From Planctomycetota bacterium (GTDB taxonomy: Bacteria > Planctomycetota > Phycisphaerae > Sedimentisphaerales > Anaerobacaceae): DNA of 64,000 nucleotides. Position 1 is the stretch's first letter; every line of letters begins with the position of its first letter. A program made the translations under genes and the position numbers. The notes under the pieces are model-generated. The model was not told where the DNA came from. It saw nothing but the letters and a program-made list of their open reading frames with translations, and searched no databases. Shown here piece by piece: positions 34,400 through 43,084 of this stretch. The stretch covers positions 1-64,000 of the forward strand of contig VRUK01000010.1 in NCBI GenBank assembly GCA_019456195.1, written 5' to 3'.

Positions 34400-35323
34400 T
34401 TACGATTCACGCTTGAGGTACCCCTGTGCCCAGACAGCAAGTCCAGATCCTGCTAACAAAACAACTCCGAAAAGTAACTGAAGAATATTCAAAGATTCTT
34501 CGAAAACGACATGGGAAATCGCAAGGACAATAAACGGCTGTACCAACATAATGAGCGCCGGGATTGTCGCCCCGATGCGTCTCATCGCCGAGTAATACAG
34601 TGTATGGGACAATGCTATGGCCGTCGCCCCTGATATCACAATGCACGCCCACTGCCAGGGGCCCATTTTAACACACCCCCCCAGATCACCGAACAACAGC
34701 CCAAGCACAAAAAGTCCCGCAACCGTATAAATGCTGATAACTGAAAAACCGTGACGGGAGTCAATATCTCTAAAGGCAATTCGCGCAGAAATAATATACA
34801 CCGCCCACATAAACGCCATAGCAAGAGTAAGGACTATACCGGTTAAAGTCCCGGCGGCAGTGAAATCCTCCTTGAAACACATCACGCCGATTACTCCGGT
34901 CATCGAAAGCACCAGCCCCGACCAGAAACGTTTGCTTTTGACTAATGCTCTTTCCTCGGCAAAGAATATCAAAGAAAAACCCGCTATCCAGACGAGAGAA
35001 GATTTGGCTAACAGAACCATAAAGGCAGGTCCGATATAATAAAAAGCACAGGCGAACAAACTCTGCATAACAACATTTGCCACACCGGGCACAACAGCCC
35101 TTCGCCAGATCCTTGCATTGACCCGGCCTTTTTTTATGGAAAAGATAAGAAACGGCATCCATAGCAGACATGCAACCGAATATCGCAGCAGGTTTTGGGT
35201 CCACGAATCCAGATACCCCGTAAGATATGTTATAAAAATCGGCCCTAATGACCAGAAAGTCAGCGCACCAATGCTGGCAAAGGTTGCCGATAAATCCACT
35301 TTTCGTATATTACTACCATCACT
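34400..35323 (-). CDS. DMT superfamily transporter (EamA domains)
   Basis: A GTG at 35323 (VSDGSNIRKVDL) with TGGAG upstream gives 307 residues; an upstream start would add 20 residues with poor ribosome signal. Ten hydrophobic segments form two EamA repeats (about 15-145 and 160-300). Typical pieces are LTFWSLGPIFITYL, LLAKSSLVWIAGFSLIFFAEE and LMLVQPFIVLAISHVVFEES. Members export or import amino acids, nucleosides or drugs; the substrate is not predictable here. The gene is alone. Confidence 0.88.
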   Translation of the reverse strand, partial: SDGSNIRKVDLSATFASIGALTFWSLGPIFITYLTGYLDSWTQNLLRYSVACLLWMPFLIFSIKKGRVNARIWRRAVVPGVANVVMQSLFACAFYYIGPAFMVLLAKSSLVWIAGFSLIFFAEERALVKSKRFWSGLVLSMTGVIGVMCFKEDFTAAGTLTGIVLTLAMAFMWAVYIISARIAFRDIDSRHGFSVISIYTVAGLFVLGLLFGDLGGCVKMGPWQWACIVISGATAIALSHTLYYSAMRRIGATIPALIMLVQPFIVLAISHVVFEESLNILQLLFGVVLLAGSGLAVWAQGYLKRES

Positions 35324-35472
35324 CACGAAGAAACTCCAATTATTCAGTCGAGATTTGGGCACAATATAAGCATAACACCACACCTAAATCAATCTTATTG
35401 TGCCCTAAAAAGGGAATCTATTCTAAAGCCCACTTGTTTTATTTCTATTTATGAAAAACTCGGAGGTTATAG

Positions 35473-35538
35473 ATGTGTAAGATGACAATCGACAAAAAAG
35501 AAACTTTCTTAATAATTTTTGCATCTGGTTATAAATAA
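35473..35538 (+). CDS. Possible 21-residue peptide
   Basis: An ATG at 35473 follows a good ribosome site (CGGAGG, six bases before) and opens a 21-residue frame (MCKMTIDKKETFLIIFASGY, then K). It lies in the 308-base gap between the DMT transporter and the Cys-rich protein. It may be a leader peptide or chance. Nothing else is evident in this gap. Confidence 0.2.
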   Translation: MCKMTIDKKETFLIIFASGYK

Positions 35539-35631
35539 CTTATATTTTTTATAGATTGAGACTTGAGCAAAGAGGAATTAAAAGCAGGATAAACGACATA
35601 ATTTACTTCAGTTGCGAGGGATTATACCCAG

Positions 35632-35847
35632 ATGAAAACGACTAAAAGTCAGCACGTTGAAGAAGTTGAACCAGACGATAACGACACAAAAGCAAGGAAT
35701 CCCGGATGTGCAAACTTCGACTATCATTACGACAGTTGCTTATTTCGAGATGAGTGTTTAGTACAAAAGGGTCAGCGATGCGAATATTTTGAGCGTGCTG
35801 TTTTGCCTACCATTACCAATAATACAGAGAATAAGCCCTCTAATTAA
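35632..35847 (+). CDS. Small cysteine-cluster protein
   Basis: The 71-residue product has an acidic Asp/Glu-rich start and a compact Cys cluster: GCANFDYHYDSCLFRDECLV, then GQRCEYFERAVLP. Four cysteines with this spacing could bind zinc or an iron-sulfur cluster. Similar CxxYD..C...C...RCxYFE modules are frequent as small proteins in environmental genomes, but I know no function. A GAGGG ribosome site lies about ten bases upstream. It has no operon partner. Confidence 0.62.
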   Translation: MKTTKSQHVEEVEPDDNDTKARNPGCANFDYHYDSCLFRDECLVQKGQRCEYFERAVLPTITNNTENKPSN

Positions 35848-36015
35848 AGGCCGATAAATCTACCCATCGGAACGAATTATACTCCCAACAAGACAAGTTC
35901 GTCGATTATACCAGCGAAAAACTTCTTTTTTCAGCAGTCTTTCAATTCTTTTGTCCATCCCGGTCGCTCGCTTGCCAGAGCGCCACCTGCCAAAGCGTCA
36001 TAAAAAAAGAGATGC

Positions 36016-37173
36016 TCATAAAATCTTTTTCAGACCACTGACAAGGCGGCCAATGCCCTCGGCGGCGGTTTCTTTCTGAAGTGCTCCATAGGCAACCCGC
36101 AGATAGCATTTATCGACCATTCCGAAGGTCATACCCGGAACAACAGCTACTTTGTGCTCTTGAATCAGACGTTTGACAAGTTTCATCGAGTCAAGGTCTG
36201 TGTGTACTCGAAGAAGAAAATAGAACGCTCCATCGGCACGAGGAACGGCTACTAAATCTCTGATGCTGCTCAATTCATTCAGGAATATCTCGCGGACCTC
36301 GGTGGTCATACGCAGCTTTTGGCGGCAGTAGTCTGCTCCGGCACGCATTGCTCCGACTGCGGCCCACTGTGAGATTACCGGTGGACAAATCAAAATCGTG
36401 TCCTGAATCTTCCTGATTGGCATATAAAGATGCTCAGGTATCACCATCCAGCCGATGCGCCAGCTTGCAAAGCCATAGGCCTTGGAAAGGGAAAACAGCG
36501 AGATAGTATGTTCGGCGCCGCCCTCGATTGAACCGGGTGAAAAGTGCTCAACGCCATTATAGGTGAAATATTCATAGGCTTCATCGCTGATGTGGTATAT
36601 ACCCTTTTGCCGGCAAAGTTCATTGACCTGCCGAAGGTTCGATTCGCGATACACAGAACCGGTTGGATTATTCGGTGAGATGGTAACAATGGCTCGCGTT
36701 CGGTCGGTAATGGCAGCGGCAATTGAATCCAGCCGCAACTGGTAATCGTCATCGGTAGGCACGCAGACGGCCTTACAGTCGGCTATAACGACAGCCATTT
36801 CGTGATTGAAGTAGTAAGGCAATTGGAGAATAATCTCATCGCCCGGGTCCGTAACGGCAAGAACTGCGTTGACAAAGCCCATATTGGCACCGGCGGTTAC
36901 GACAATTCGACTGCCCTCTGTGGATATATTATTTTCTGTTGTTAGCTTTGCCTGAATCGTATTGAGTAGTTCCGGGATGCCCTGGACAAGTTTGTACTTG
37001 TGGTTTTCCGGATCGGCAAGAAATGTTTCGATAGCCCCTGCGGCTTCCGGGGGCGGGCCGTAATAGGCAACTCCCTGGCCTAACGAAATTGTGCCGGGAT
37101 TACTACGAATTAGGTCGCCGACTATGGGGATTATCGGCGACTGCACAGACTGCATTCGCAAACTTTTGGCCAC
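36016..37173 (-). CDS. PLP-dependent aminotransferase, class I/II
   Basis: The 385-residue fold-type I enzyme has the PLP-binding Lys231 in SLFSLSKAYGFASWRIGW, the SPNNPTGSVY motif at about 166-175, an ISDEAYEYFTY segment with the cofactor Asp around 197, and Arg in CYLRVAYGA near the end for carboxylate binding. The N-terminal ISLGQGVAYYGPP fits the aspartate/aromatic aminotransferase group. Substrate is uncertain (aspartate, tyrosine or kynurenine-like). The gene is alone; no biosynthetic neighbour fixes its role. Confidence 0.88.
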   Translation of the reverse strand: MAKSLRMQSVQSPIIPIVGDLIRSNPGTISLGQGVAYYGPPPEAAGAIETFLADPENHKYKLVQGIPELLNTIQAKLTTENNISTEGSRIVVTAGANMGFVNAVLAVTDPGDEIILQLPYYFNHEMAVVIADCKAVCVPTDDDYQLRLDSIAAAITDRTRAIVTISPNNPTGSVYRESNLRQVNELCRQKGIYHISDEAYEYFTYNGVEHFSPGSIEGGAEHTISLFSLSKAYGFASWRIGWMVIPEHLYMPIRKIQDTILICPPVISQWAAVGAMRAGADYCRQKLRMTTEVREIFLNELSSIRDLVAVPRADGAFYFLLRVHTDLDSMKLVKRLIQEHKVAVVPGMTFGMVDKCYLRVAYGALQKETAAEGIGRLVSGLKKIL

Positions 37174-37603
37174 TTAAACTTCCCAATATGTAATTGACAA
37201 CCTGTTAAGACCTATGTTCCGGTCAATTTACAAAATCCATCGCTGATTGTCAACCGATTTTCAGTTTCTAAGATAGTCTTTGGTGCCATAAATGCTCGTT
37301 ATAAGTATTCCCTATAGGAGCCTCTCAGATGTGATTTTGCTTTCTAATATGACCGAATTCAAGCCAAACTGTATCTGGAACAGGGGCCGGTTATTTTTCA
37401 CATAAATCCCCGCCTGAACTTGAATGAAAAAAATATTCTCACAGCGCAAACAAAATCATGAACCTATTGTAAGAAAAATCGTAATTGTTATCAAATTTGT
37501 ACATATTAACGGTTAATAACAAAATATTGGGCTGTTTCAGACCTTGAGCAATAAACATCTCTTGTGAAGCTTTGTTTTCGTACTTTAATGGAAAGAAGGT
37601 AGT
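37174..37603. other. Intergenic region without a visible gene
   Basis: A 430-base AT-rich gap between the divergent aminotransferase and the acidic protein. I see no RNA gene, repeat or clear promoter in it; it should hold promoters for both flanking genes. Confidence 0.5.
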
Positions 37604-37777
37604 ATGTGGGACGAAGAAAAAAAAATCGAGATTTTAGATGAGGTGGAAGAGTACGACCTGGACGATGAAAGTTCCGATGATTCTCTCTACTCGGAATTGG
37701 ATCCATCAGCCGACGAAAATGAAAATAGTGATGTTTTTGAATACGAAACCGATTTTTACTACGACGAAGAAGACTAA
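37604..37777 (+). CDS. Very acidic 57-residue protein
   Basis: The ATG at 37604, preceded by AGAAGG, opens a frame of 57 residues that is almost half Asp and Glu (MWDEEKKIEILDEVEEYDLD near the start, DFYYDEED at the end). Hydrophobic residues are spaced among the acids, and Tyr is frequent. No family was recognised. Low-complexity acidic proteins of this size can act as DNA mimics, chaperone partners or metal buffers, but nothing here decides among these. The opposite strand is also open by chance because of the codon bias. Confidence 0.5.
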   Translation: MWDEEKKIEILDEVEEYDLDDESSDDSLYSELDPSADENENSDVFEYETDFYYDEED

Positions 37778-37977
37778 TAGACGAATAAAAGCGGCATCCT
37801 CTATTCAATAACACAATAAACTAAGAATTAGCTAAAACTGCCGGCAGTTGCATATGGCGAACTCAAACATTTCTGCTTTCTCCTTAACAATTTCGTCCTG
37901 AACAGCGCTGAAGGGCCAGTGCCTCGGCAATATACATCAACAGACTAAATGGTAGATCGAGTCATCTCAGGTAATGA

Positions 37978-38010
37978 AAAAGGGCTGTAAGCTAATGCTC
38001 ACAGCCCTTT
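37978..38010 (-). terminator. Rho-independent terminator
   Basis: An 11-bp stem (GGGCTGTAAGC / GCTCACAGCCC, one mismatch, loop TAAT) flanked by A and T runs. Read on the minus strand it ends in TTTTT and terminates the large secreted protein that stops at 38062. Confidence 0.8.
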
Positions 38011-38061
38011 ATACAAATCATCGTCGATAATTAGCCCATCGCCGTTGTAATCTTCACATAT

Positions 38062-39987
38062 CTAAAAGCTTTCGCCCGGTACGAAATAGTAATCTTCCGT
38101 TTCACCGGTTCCGTAGCCCTCCTTTGGCCCTGATCCGCCGTTACCTATGGAGCCAGGGGCACTGCCGCCAGTCCAGGATTTCTCAGAAAGAGTGATTCTC
38201 ATCCATATTTCCCCGCTTGCATCGTCCGGATGCCATGACAGGAACGCTGGCGTTGTCATCTTGTTTAATCCGGCCGGCAAATTGATAAGATACTGATTCT
38301 GTACAGCCCATTCGGACACAATTCCCTCGGAACAGGCGAGTTCCGGGTTGGTGCTGGTGTCATCATCCCAGTCACCATCACGATTCCAGTCGCACCAGAC
38401 ATTGATCCAGAGGTTTGCACCCGGCTTGATAACATTGACATTGTAGTCAAAAGTAGTCCAGCTGCATTGTGGCATATTGATTGGGAAGATAAGACCATCG
38501 TCACCTTTGTCGTTATCCGATGAGTCGGTTTGAGGTTTGATATTGTTTAGGCCATCCTCATCCGGCCCCATGTCGGCCTCATCTTCATCAGAAACAATCT
38601 TGCCCAAATGAGCCACTGCAAGAGAACTCGAGTGAATCGGCCCAACCGGCCCGGCGGAGTTGCCGTCATTATATACAGTGGGATAATAGGCTATGACTCC
38701 GGAAGGCCCACCCTTGGGATATGCGGTCATGTTATTTCCGAAATTGTTAGTGCTGTCCGGTGCATCGCCGAGGTCTGGTTCTATTAGTGCTGTCCCCTCA
38801 CAACTGATACTTATCATCCCCTCACCGGCATGGTCGCCGAATCCGCCGACTTCAATGAGATACTGCAAACCGGCGACAACATCAAAGGTTACCTCAGACT
38901 GAAAGCCGCAGGAGTCGTCGTTACAGTCTATTAGTGTGCTTAGTAACGGATTGCAGCCGCCTCCATTATAGATGGCAAGCTTGGTATCGTAGCTGCTTCC
39001 GCAGAGGCTGACAGTAGCATTACCTGTGCACGTGGCGGTATAGATATACCAGATATTTGGGCCGGTCATACAGTGGCCGGGACCGTCGAAAGTTGCATTG
39101 CTGGTGTCGAACGTTAGATCTGTTACGTTACCGATTAGCTTTGCGTTATAGCAGTCATCGTTTAACCCGCTTGGCGGTGGAAAGTTAGCATCTACCGATC
39201 CCGCAATTTCTATCAAGTAGTCCTGACCGGCGGTCGCATCGAATGTGATCTGAGGCTGCTGTCCTCTGATGTTTTCGCAGAAGATCCTGTTATCCCAACT
39301 TGGGAAGATATTGTAATCCTCATAGATAGCAAGTTCGATGTCGAATCCACTACCGTCCAGAGTGATGGTAACCTCACCTGTGCTCGAAGCAGTATAGCAG
39401 TACCAGATATTCGCGCCCTCAACACAATCACCAGGCCCGTCCTTCGTCGCGTGAGTGGTGTCGACATCCAGTCCATGTAAACTACTGACCCAATCTGCAT
39501 CAAACCAGTCATCATTAGATGGCGTAAAAACAGGATTATCATCGCAGCTAATATTTAACACACCTGAGCCGAACTCAAGTATATTGTAACCGCCAACCTC
39601 GATAAGGTAACTGTAGCCAGCGGTCACAGGAAAGGCAACCTCCGATTGCCTGCCGCAGAAGTCATCGCTGCATTGGATCATATCGCCCGAAGTCGGAGTT
39701 GAACCGCATCCGTAATAGACGGCAAGCTTAGTGTCGAAGCTGCTGCCGCAAAGGCTGACAGTAGCTGTACCGGAGCAGGTGGCGGTATAACAATACCAGA
39801 TGTTCGCCCCTGACATACAAGCTTCAGGACCATCAATTGTTGCCTCTGTGGTGTCGAAAGCCAAGTCCGTTACGTTACCGACCGACTCTGCGTTCTGACG
39901 GTCGTCATTGGCCGGTGGCGCACCGTTGCCGACCTGTGGGATGCCCAATAATAATGCCAGTATAATAGCAGCGATTGTGAGTTTCAT
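38062..39987 (-). CDS. Secreted protein with three PPC-like domains and a GEVED domain
   Basis: From the ATG at 39987 (MKLTIAAII), with AGAGGAG upstream, 641 residues are encoded. After a signal peptide three homologous modules of about 130 residues follow (near 25-145, 150-260, 270-395), each with NDDxxxA, ANIWYCYTAT-like and SxDTKLAVY-like motifs and a YLIEVGG strand: bacterial pre-peptidase (PPC-like) beta-sandwiches. From about residue 400 comes DLGDAPDSTNNFG, then Asp-rich calcium-type loops (DEDGLNN) and VWCDWNRDGDWDD, ending in TGETEDYYF, the signature of the GEVED domain. Cysteine pairs suggest disulfides. No catalytic domain and no PEP-CTERM tag is present, so it is probably a structural or adhesive surface protein. 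Confidence 0.82.
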   Translation of the reverse strand: MKLTIAAIILALLLGIPQVGNGAPPANDDRQNAESVGNVTDLAFDTTEATIDGPEACMSGANIWYCYTATCSGTATVSLCGSSFDTKLAVYYGCGSTPTSGDMIQCSDDFCGRQSEVAFPVTAGYSYLIEVGGYNILEFGSGVLNISCDDNPVFTPSNDDWFDADWVSSLHGLDVDTTHATKDGPGDCVEGANIWYCYTASSTGEVTITLDGSGFDIELAIYEDYNIFPSWDNRIFCENIRGQQPQITFDATAGQDYLIEIAGSVDANFPPPSGLNDDCYNAKLIGNVTDLTFDTSNATFDGPGHCMTGPNIWYIYTATCTGNATVSLCGSSYDTKLAIYNGGGCNPLLSTLIDCNDDSCGFQSEVTFDVVAGLQYLIEVGGFGDHAGEGMISISCEGTALIEPDLGDAPDSTNNFGNNMTAYPKGGPSGVIAYYPTVYNDGNSAGPVGPIHSSSLAVAHLGKIVSDEDEADMGPDEDGLNNIKPQTDSSDNDKGDDGLIFPINMPQCSWTTFDYNVNVIKPGANLWINVWCDWNRDGDWDDDTSTNPELACSEGIVSEWAVQNQYLINLPAGLNKMTTPAFLSWHPDDASGEIWMRITLSEKSWTGGSAPGSIGNGGSGPKEGYGTGETEDYYFVPGESF

Positions 39988-40087
39988 CACTTTCTCCTCT
40001 AAAATAACGGTCATTTTCAATATGACCCTGCGTGTCTTTGCTTCGCTAAGCAGCTAAAGCCGCCCTGCACATGAATTACATAGAAAT

Positions 40088-40117
40088 ATACTACCCTTTA
40101 AAGTAGCAGTCTGTCAA
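40088..40117 (-). promoter_or_regulatory. Sigma-70-type promoter of the PPC/GEVED gene
   Basis: On the minus strand TTGACA (40112-40117) is followed after 18 bases by TAGTAT (40088-40093). It lies about 100 bases before the ATG at 39987. Nothing else is evident in 40118-40356. Confidence 0.5.
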
Positions 40118-40356
40118 GCGAAAAGTTCGGTAAGAGGGCTGTTTAGTGAAATAATCGAAAACATTACCCAAAATGCAGGCACTTTGGTCCGCCAAAATGG
40201 CCAAATTCACACCAAAGAGTATTTAAGGTAGAACTGAGGATTTTTAATGCAAATTAGACCGAAAAGAGGGACTTGATCTTTTCAACATCACACTGCTCAA
40301 ATCAATTTTGCGGTCCAAAACCCATTATGGGAAATATCGGTCAATACTATTGCCTG

Positions 40357-40641
40357 CTATTCTTTGTTCTCAGGTTTGGCCCTTTTTATAACAAAGAAAT
40401 ATGCAATTGCCCCGACACAATAAAAACTAAGTGACAAAGCAATTCCAGCGGCCCATATTAATTTGTCATACTTACCTTCATTAGTTATCGAAGTATAAAA
40501 CTTCGACGCCGACCGCTTTAGGCAATCGATGAGCATTATCAGAGAAAATATCACTCCCAGGACAGCCAATACACCCCACAGAGCCTCAAAGCCGAATATC
40601 GGTCTTATTGGCCAGAATGGAAATCTACACCAGTTAAACAT
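40357..40641 (-). CDS. Small membrane protein (two helices, PLDc_N-like layout)
   Basis: A 94-residue protein with one helix at about 20-40 (FEALWGVLAVLGVIFSLIML), a polar middle (DCLKRSASKFYTSIT) and a second helix at about 63-85 (LIWAAGIALSLSFYCVGAIA) ending in FVIKRAKPE. The layout of two helices with a KLIWA segment between resembles the PLDc_N type of small membrane proteins. Function is unknown. The gene stands alone. Confidence 0.6.
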   Translation of the reverse strand: MFNWCRFPFWPIRPIFGFEALWGVLAVLGVIFSLIMLIDCLKRSASKFYTSITNEGKYDKLIWAAGIALSLSFYCVGAIAYFFVIKRAKPENKE

Positions 40642-41005
40642 AACAGATAGCTCCTAAAAGGATTTACATTAAGTTTTTCTATACGTTCTGTACTAAGGGA
40701 AAATTCCAAAAAGGTTACACATAAATTGTAGATTTCCCTGAAGGTTTATGATGTATAAAGCCACGTTAAAGAAAGATTATCCATCCGAAAAAATCTTCAT
40801 TAATGCTGCAATAGCCGCCAGATTTAATTAAATCTCCCCACATTCTCATCCGATATAGCTTATTATTATTAATTTTGCCTGCTGCGTGCAAAAAAGTATT
40901 ATACATCAAGGCAGTATCAAGAAGATGTATATATAGTGCCCAATAGGCAAAGTAAAGATATGTAAAATAACCGCTTTCTCTTTGGTTTTCATAGGAGACA
41001 AAAGT
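40642..41005. other. Intergenic region without a clear gene
   Basis: A 364-base gap between divergent small genes. A minus-strand frame at 40766-41080 is open but has no ribosome site, and it overlaps the start of the zinc-ribbon gene. I see no RNA gene or repeat here. Confidence 0.4.
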
Positions 41006-41239
41006 ATGTCTGGAGAAACATGTATGTGCGCCGATGAAAAACATGCCGGCGATCGAAACGGAGTCCATGGAAAAGTTCATGGAACTTTGTCAGGCTTAGC
41101 CAATATGTGGAATGAGTGTACTGACTGTGGTCTGACCTATTGTGACGATTGCGGCAGAAATTGCCTCTCAGGAAAAGACAGCGTCATTGACCAAACGAGA
41201 GTCTGTCCGGAGTGTGGTGCTCCAACAAAGCAGTTTTAG
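41006..41239 (+). CDS. Small zinc-ribbon-like protein
   Basis: The ATG at 41006 has AGGAGA as ribosome site and gives 77 residues. Cysteines are paired as in treble-clef or zinc-ribbon folds: CMCADEKH near the start, then ECTDCGLTYCDDCGRNCLSG and VCPECGAPTKQF at the end, enough for two metal sites. No family was recognised. It may bind nucleic acid or protein. The stop is ten bases from the convergent lpxB stop. Confidence 0.6.
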   Translation: MSGETCMCADEKHAGDRNGVHGKVHGTLSGLANMWNECTDCGLTYCDDCGRNCLSGKDSVIDQTRVCPECGAPTKQF

Positions 41240-41248
41240 AGTTAATGC

Positions 41249-42388
41249 CTAATCCAGCATTTCAAGAACTATCTTTGTTACCTCCTTGCGGGCTTTTTTC
41301 ACAGCTAACGGCTGAGCTAATTGTATCAGTTCACCGCTTATTTGAGTTAGTTTGTCCCTGTCTTGCAAAAGTGGCTCAATGCTTTCGACAATCGGCTCAA
41401 TAGAAGTAAAATAAGGCATAAACTCCGGCACTAATTCCTTACCCGCCAGGATATTGACCAAAGACAGATATTTCGTTTTTATAAGCCATCGCCCCACCAA
41501 TTGCCATAGAATCCTGCTTGATTGATATATTATCACCATAGGACAGCCAGCCGCCGTTACCTCCAGCGTTGCACTACCGCTTGTAACAATCGTAAAATCT
41601 ACAGCGCCGGCAGTCTGGTTAACTGAACCAATTTTGTATTCACACTCAAAACCGCCGATTTTCGTTTTTCTAAGCAACTGTTCTCTTTCGTTATCCACGG
41701 CTACCGTAATAAAGCTTGCTTGCGGGTATTTTTCCTTTAAGCGCAGAGCAATCTGCTGCATCGGGCCCCAGAGCGATTCGATCTCAGCGGTACGCGATCC
41801 CGGCATAAGAGCAAATCTGGCTTTTTCGGGATTAAATTCCTCATATCTTTTATAATGGTCTGAACCAATCTCCAACTTATCAAATAACGGATTGCCCACA
41901 AAAACCACATCCATACCTCTTCGACCGAACCATTCCTGCTCGAAAGGTAGTATGCAGCAGAGTTTATCACAGCATTTGCGAAGTTTATGAATTCGCCAGC
42001 TCGCCCAGGCCCAAAGCTGAGGAGCAACGTAAAAAAGCGTCTTTACGCCGGCTCTTTTTGCGGCCTTTGCAATGTGAAAGTTAAATGCGGGGGAATCGCA
42101 GACAATAACCAAATCCACCTTATTGCTCTTGATAAAACCGGTTAAGCGTTTTATCAATTTGTAATAACGCCAGATGTGCGTGAAGGCCTTGTAAATCATG
42201 ACGGCCTTGCCGACGGTTGCCTCCAGCAGTTCACAGCCCGCCTCAGCCATTTTCGGGCCACCCACACCGACAAATTCAATATCATAACCGCTCTCATTCA
42301 ATGCAGTTATCAGGCCCGCACAATGGGCGTCAGCGCTTGGCTCGGCGGCACTGATAACGATGCGATATTTTTTATTTTTGTCCGGCAT
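41249..42388 (-). CDS. lpxB: Lipid-A-disaccharide synthase
   Basis: GT19 glycosyltransferase that joins UDP-2,3-diacylglucosamine and lipid X to the lipid A disaccharide at the inner membrane. The 379-residue length is normal. Visible family motifs: SAAEPSADAHCAGLI at the N-terminus, FVGVGGPKMAEAGCELL, VDLVIVCDSPAFNFHIAK, FYVAPQLWAWASWRI and LPFEQEWF, LMPGSRTAEIES and VTSGSATLEVTAAGCPMVIIY. It shows that the organism can make lipid A, as many planctomycetes do. Other lpx genes are not nearby. The gene stands alone on the minus strand. Confidence 0.95.
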   Translation of the reverse strand: MPDKNKKYRIVISAAEPSADAHCAGLITALNESGYDIEFVGVGGPKMAEAGCELLEATVGKAVMIYKAFTHIWRYYKLIKRLTGFIKSNKVDLVIVCDSPAFNFHIAKAAKRAGVKTLFYVAPQLWAWASWRIHKLRKCCDKLCCILPFEQEWFGRRGMDVVFVGNPLFDKLEIGSDHYKRYEEFNPEKARFALMPGSRTAEIESLWGPMQQIALRLKEKYPQASFITVAVDNEREQLLRKTKIGGFECEYKIGSVNQTAGAVDFTIVTSGSATLEVTAAGCPMVIIYQSSRILWQLVGRWLIKTKYLSLVNILAGKELVPEFMPYFTSIEPIVESIEPLLQDRDKLTQISGELIQLAQPLAVKKARKEVTKIVLEMLD

Positions 42389-42508
42389 AGGCGTATTTGT
42401 TTAACAAGATTCAGCTAAAACATCAACCAGATAATAAATTTCGTATCCGGTATTTAATATATCGAATATAGTATGTCGAATTAAGGGTATCGAATTGAGA
42501 ATACAGAA

Positions 42509-43033
42509 ATGCTTGAATTCATCACAGACAGGGACATATACGAAAAAGTGATTTGCGGGCGAGTCGGTAAAGCCCGCAGGTTCGTTTGGATAGCAACCTC
42601 CGATTTGAAAGACCTTTATATAGAAAAGCAGGGTCGGATGGTTCCTTTTCTTGAGGTTCTGTCCGATCTGGTAAAAAAACAAGTTGAAATAAGGCTGTTG
42701 CACGCCAAAGAGCCCGGACCGGCCTTTCGAAAGGATTTCGATAAATACCCGAACCTGATAGATGGGATGGAACGAATTTTATGCCCGAGAGTCCACCTTA
42801 AAGCCGTTATCATCGACGGCGGATTCGCTTACAGCGGCAGTGCCAATCTTACCGGCGCGGGTATGGGGGCCAAGAGCAAACACAAAAGAAATTTCGAGGC
42901 CGGCATTATCACCGATGATCAAACAATAGTCGGCAAAGTTATGGAGCAGTTTGACAATATATGGAGGGGGACTCACTGTAGAGCCTGCAAACGGAAGAAA
43001 TATTGCGCCGACTATAAAGACATTTTGGTTTGA
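42509..43033 (+). CDS. PLD-like protein with a single HKD motif and Cys-rich tail
   Basis: The 174-residue product resembles one half of a phospholipase-D-superfamily nuclease. It has one HKD-type motif, VHLKAVIIDGGFAYSGSANL (about 99-118), with His, Lys and a Gly-Gly step where the Asp follows. Enzymes with one motif, such as Nuc, act as dimers. The N-terminal half carries an FVWIATSDLKDL strand. Unusually, the C-terminus has HCRACKRKKYCADY, a four-residue His/Cys cluster that could bind metal. Candidate roles are a DNA or RNA nuclease or a lipid enzyme. It starts a plus-strand unit before the BASS carrier. The ribosome site is weak. Confidence 0.75.
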   Translation: MLEFITDRDIYEKVICGRVGKARRFVWIATSDLKDLYIEKQGRMVPFLEVLSDLVKKQVEIRLLHAKEPGPAFRKDFDKYPNLIDGMERILCPRVHLKAVIIDGGFAYSGSANLTGAGMGAKSKHKRNFEAGIITDDQTIVGKVMEQFDNIWRGTHCRACKRKKYCADYKDILV

Positions 43034-43084
43034 TGGAAATATTTTCAATTAATGATTGATTAAAAGGGATTTATACTTCTCGAT

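Noticed and set aside
37506-37814. 102-residue minus-strand frame
   Set aside because: It is the antisense of the acidic small protein; GAA/GAT-rich codons keep the opposite strand open. No ribosome site.
40766-41080. 104-residue minus-strand frame
   Set aside because: It overlaps the start of the zinc-ribbon gene, lacks a ribosome site and shows no domain.
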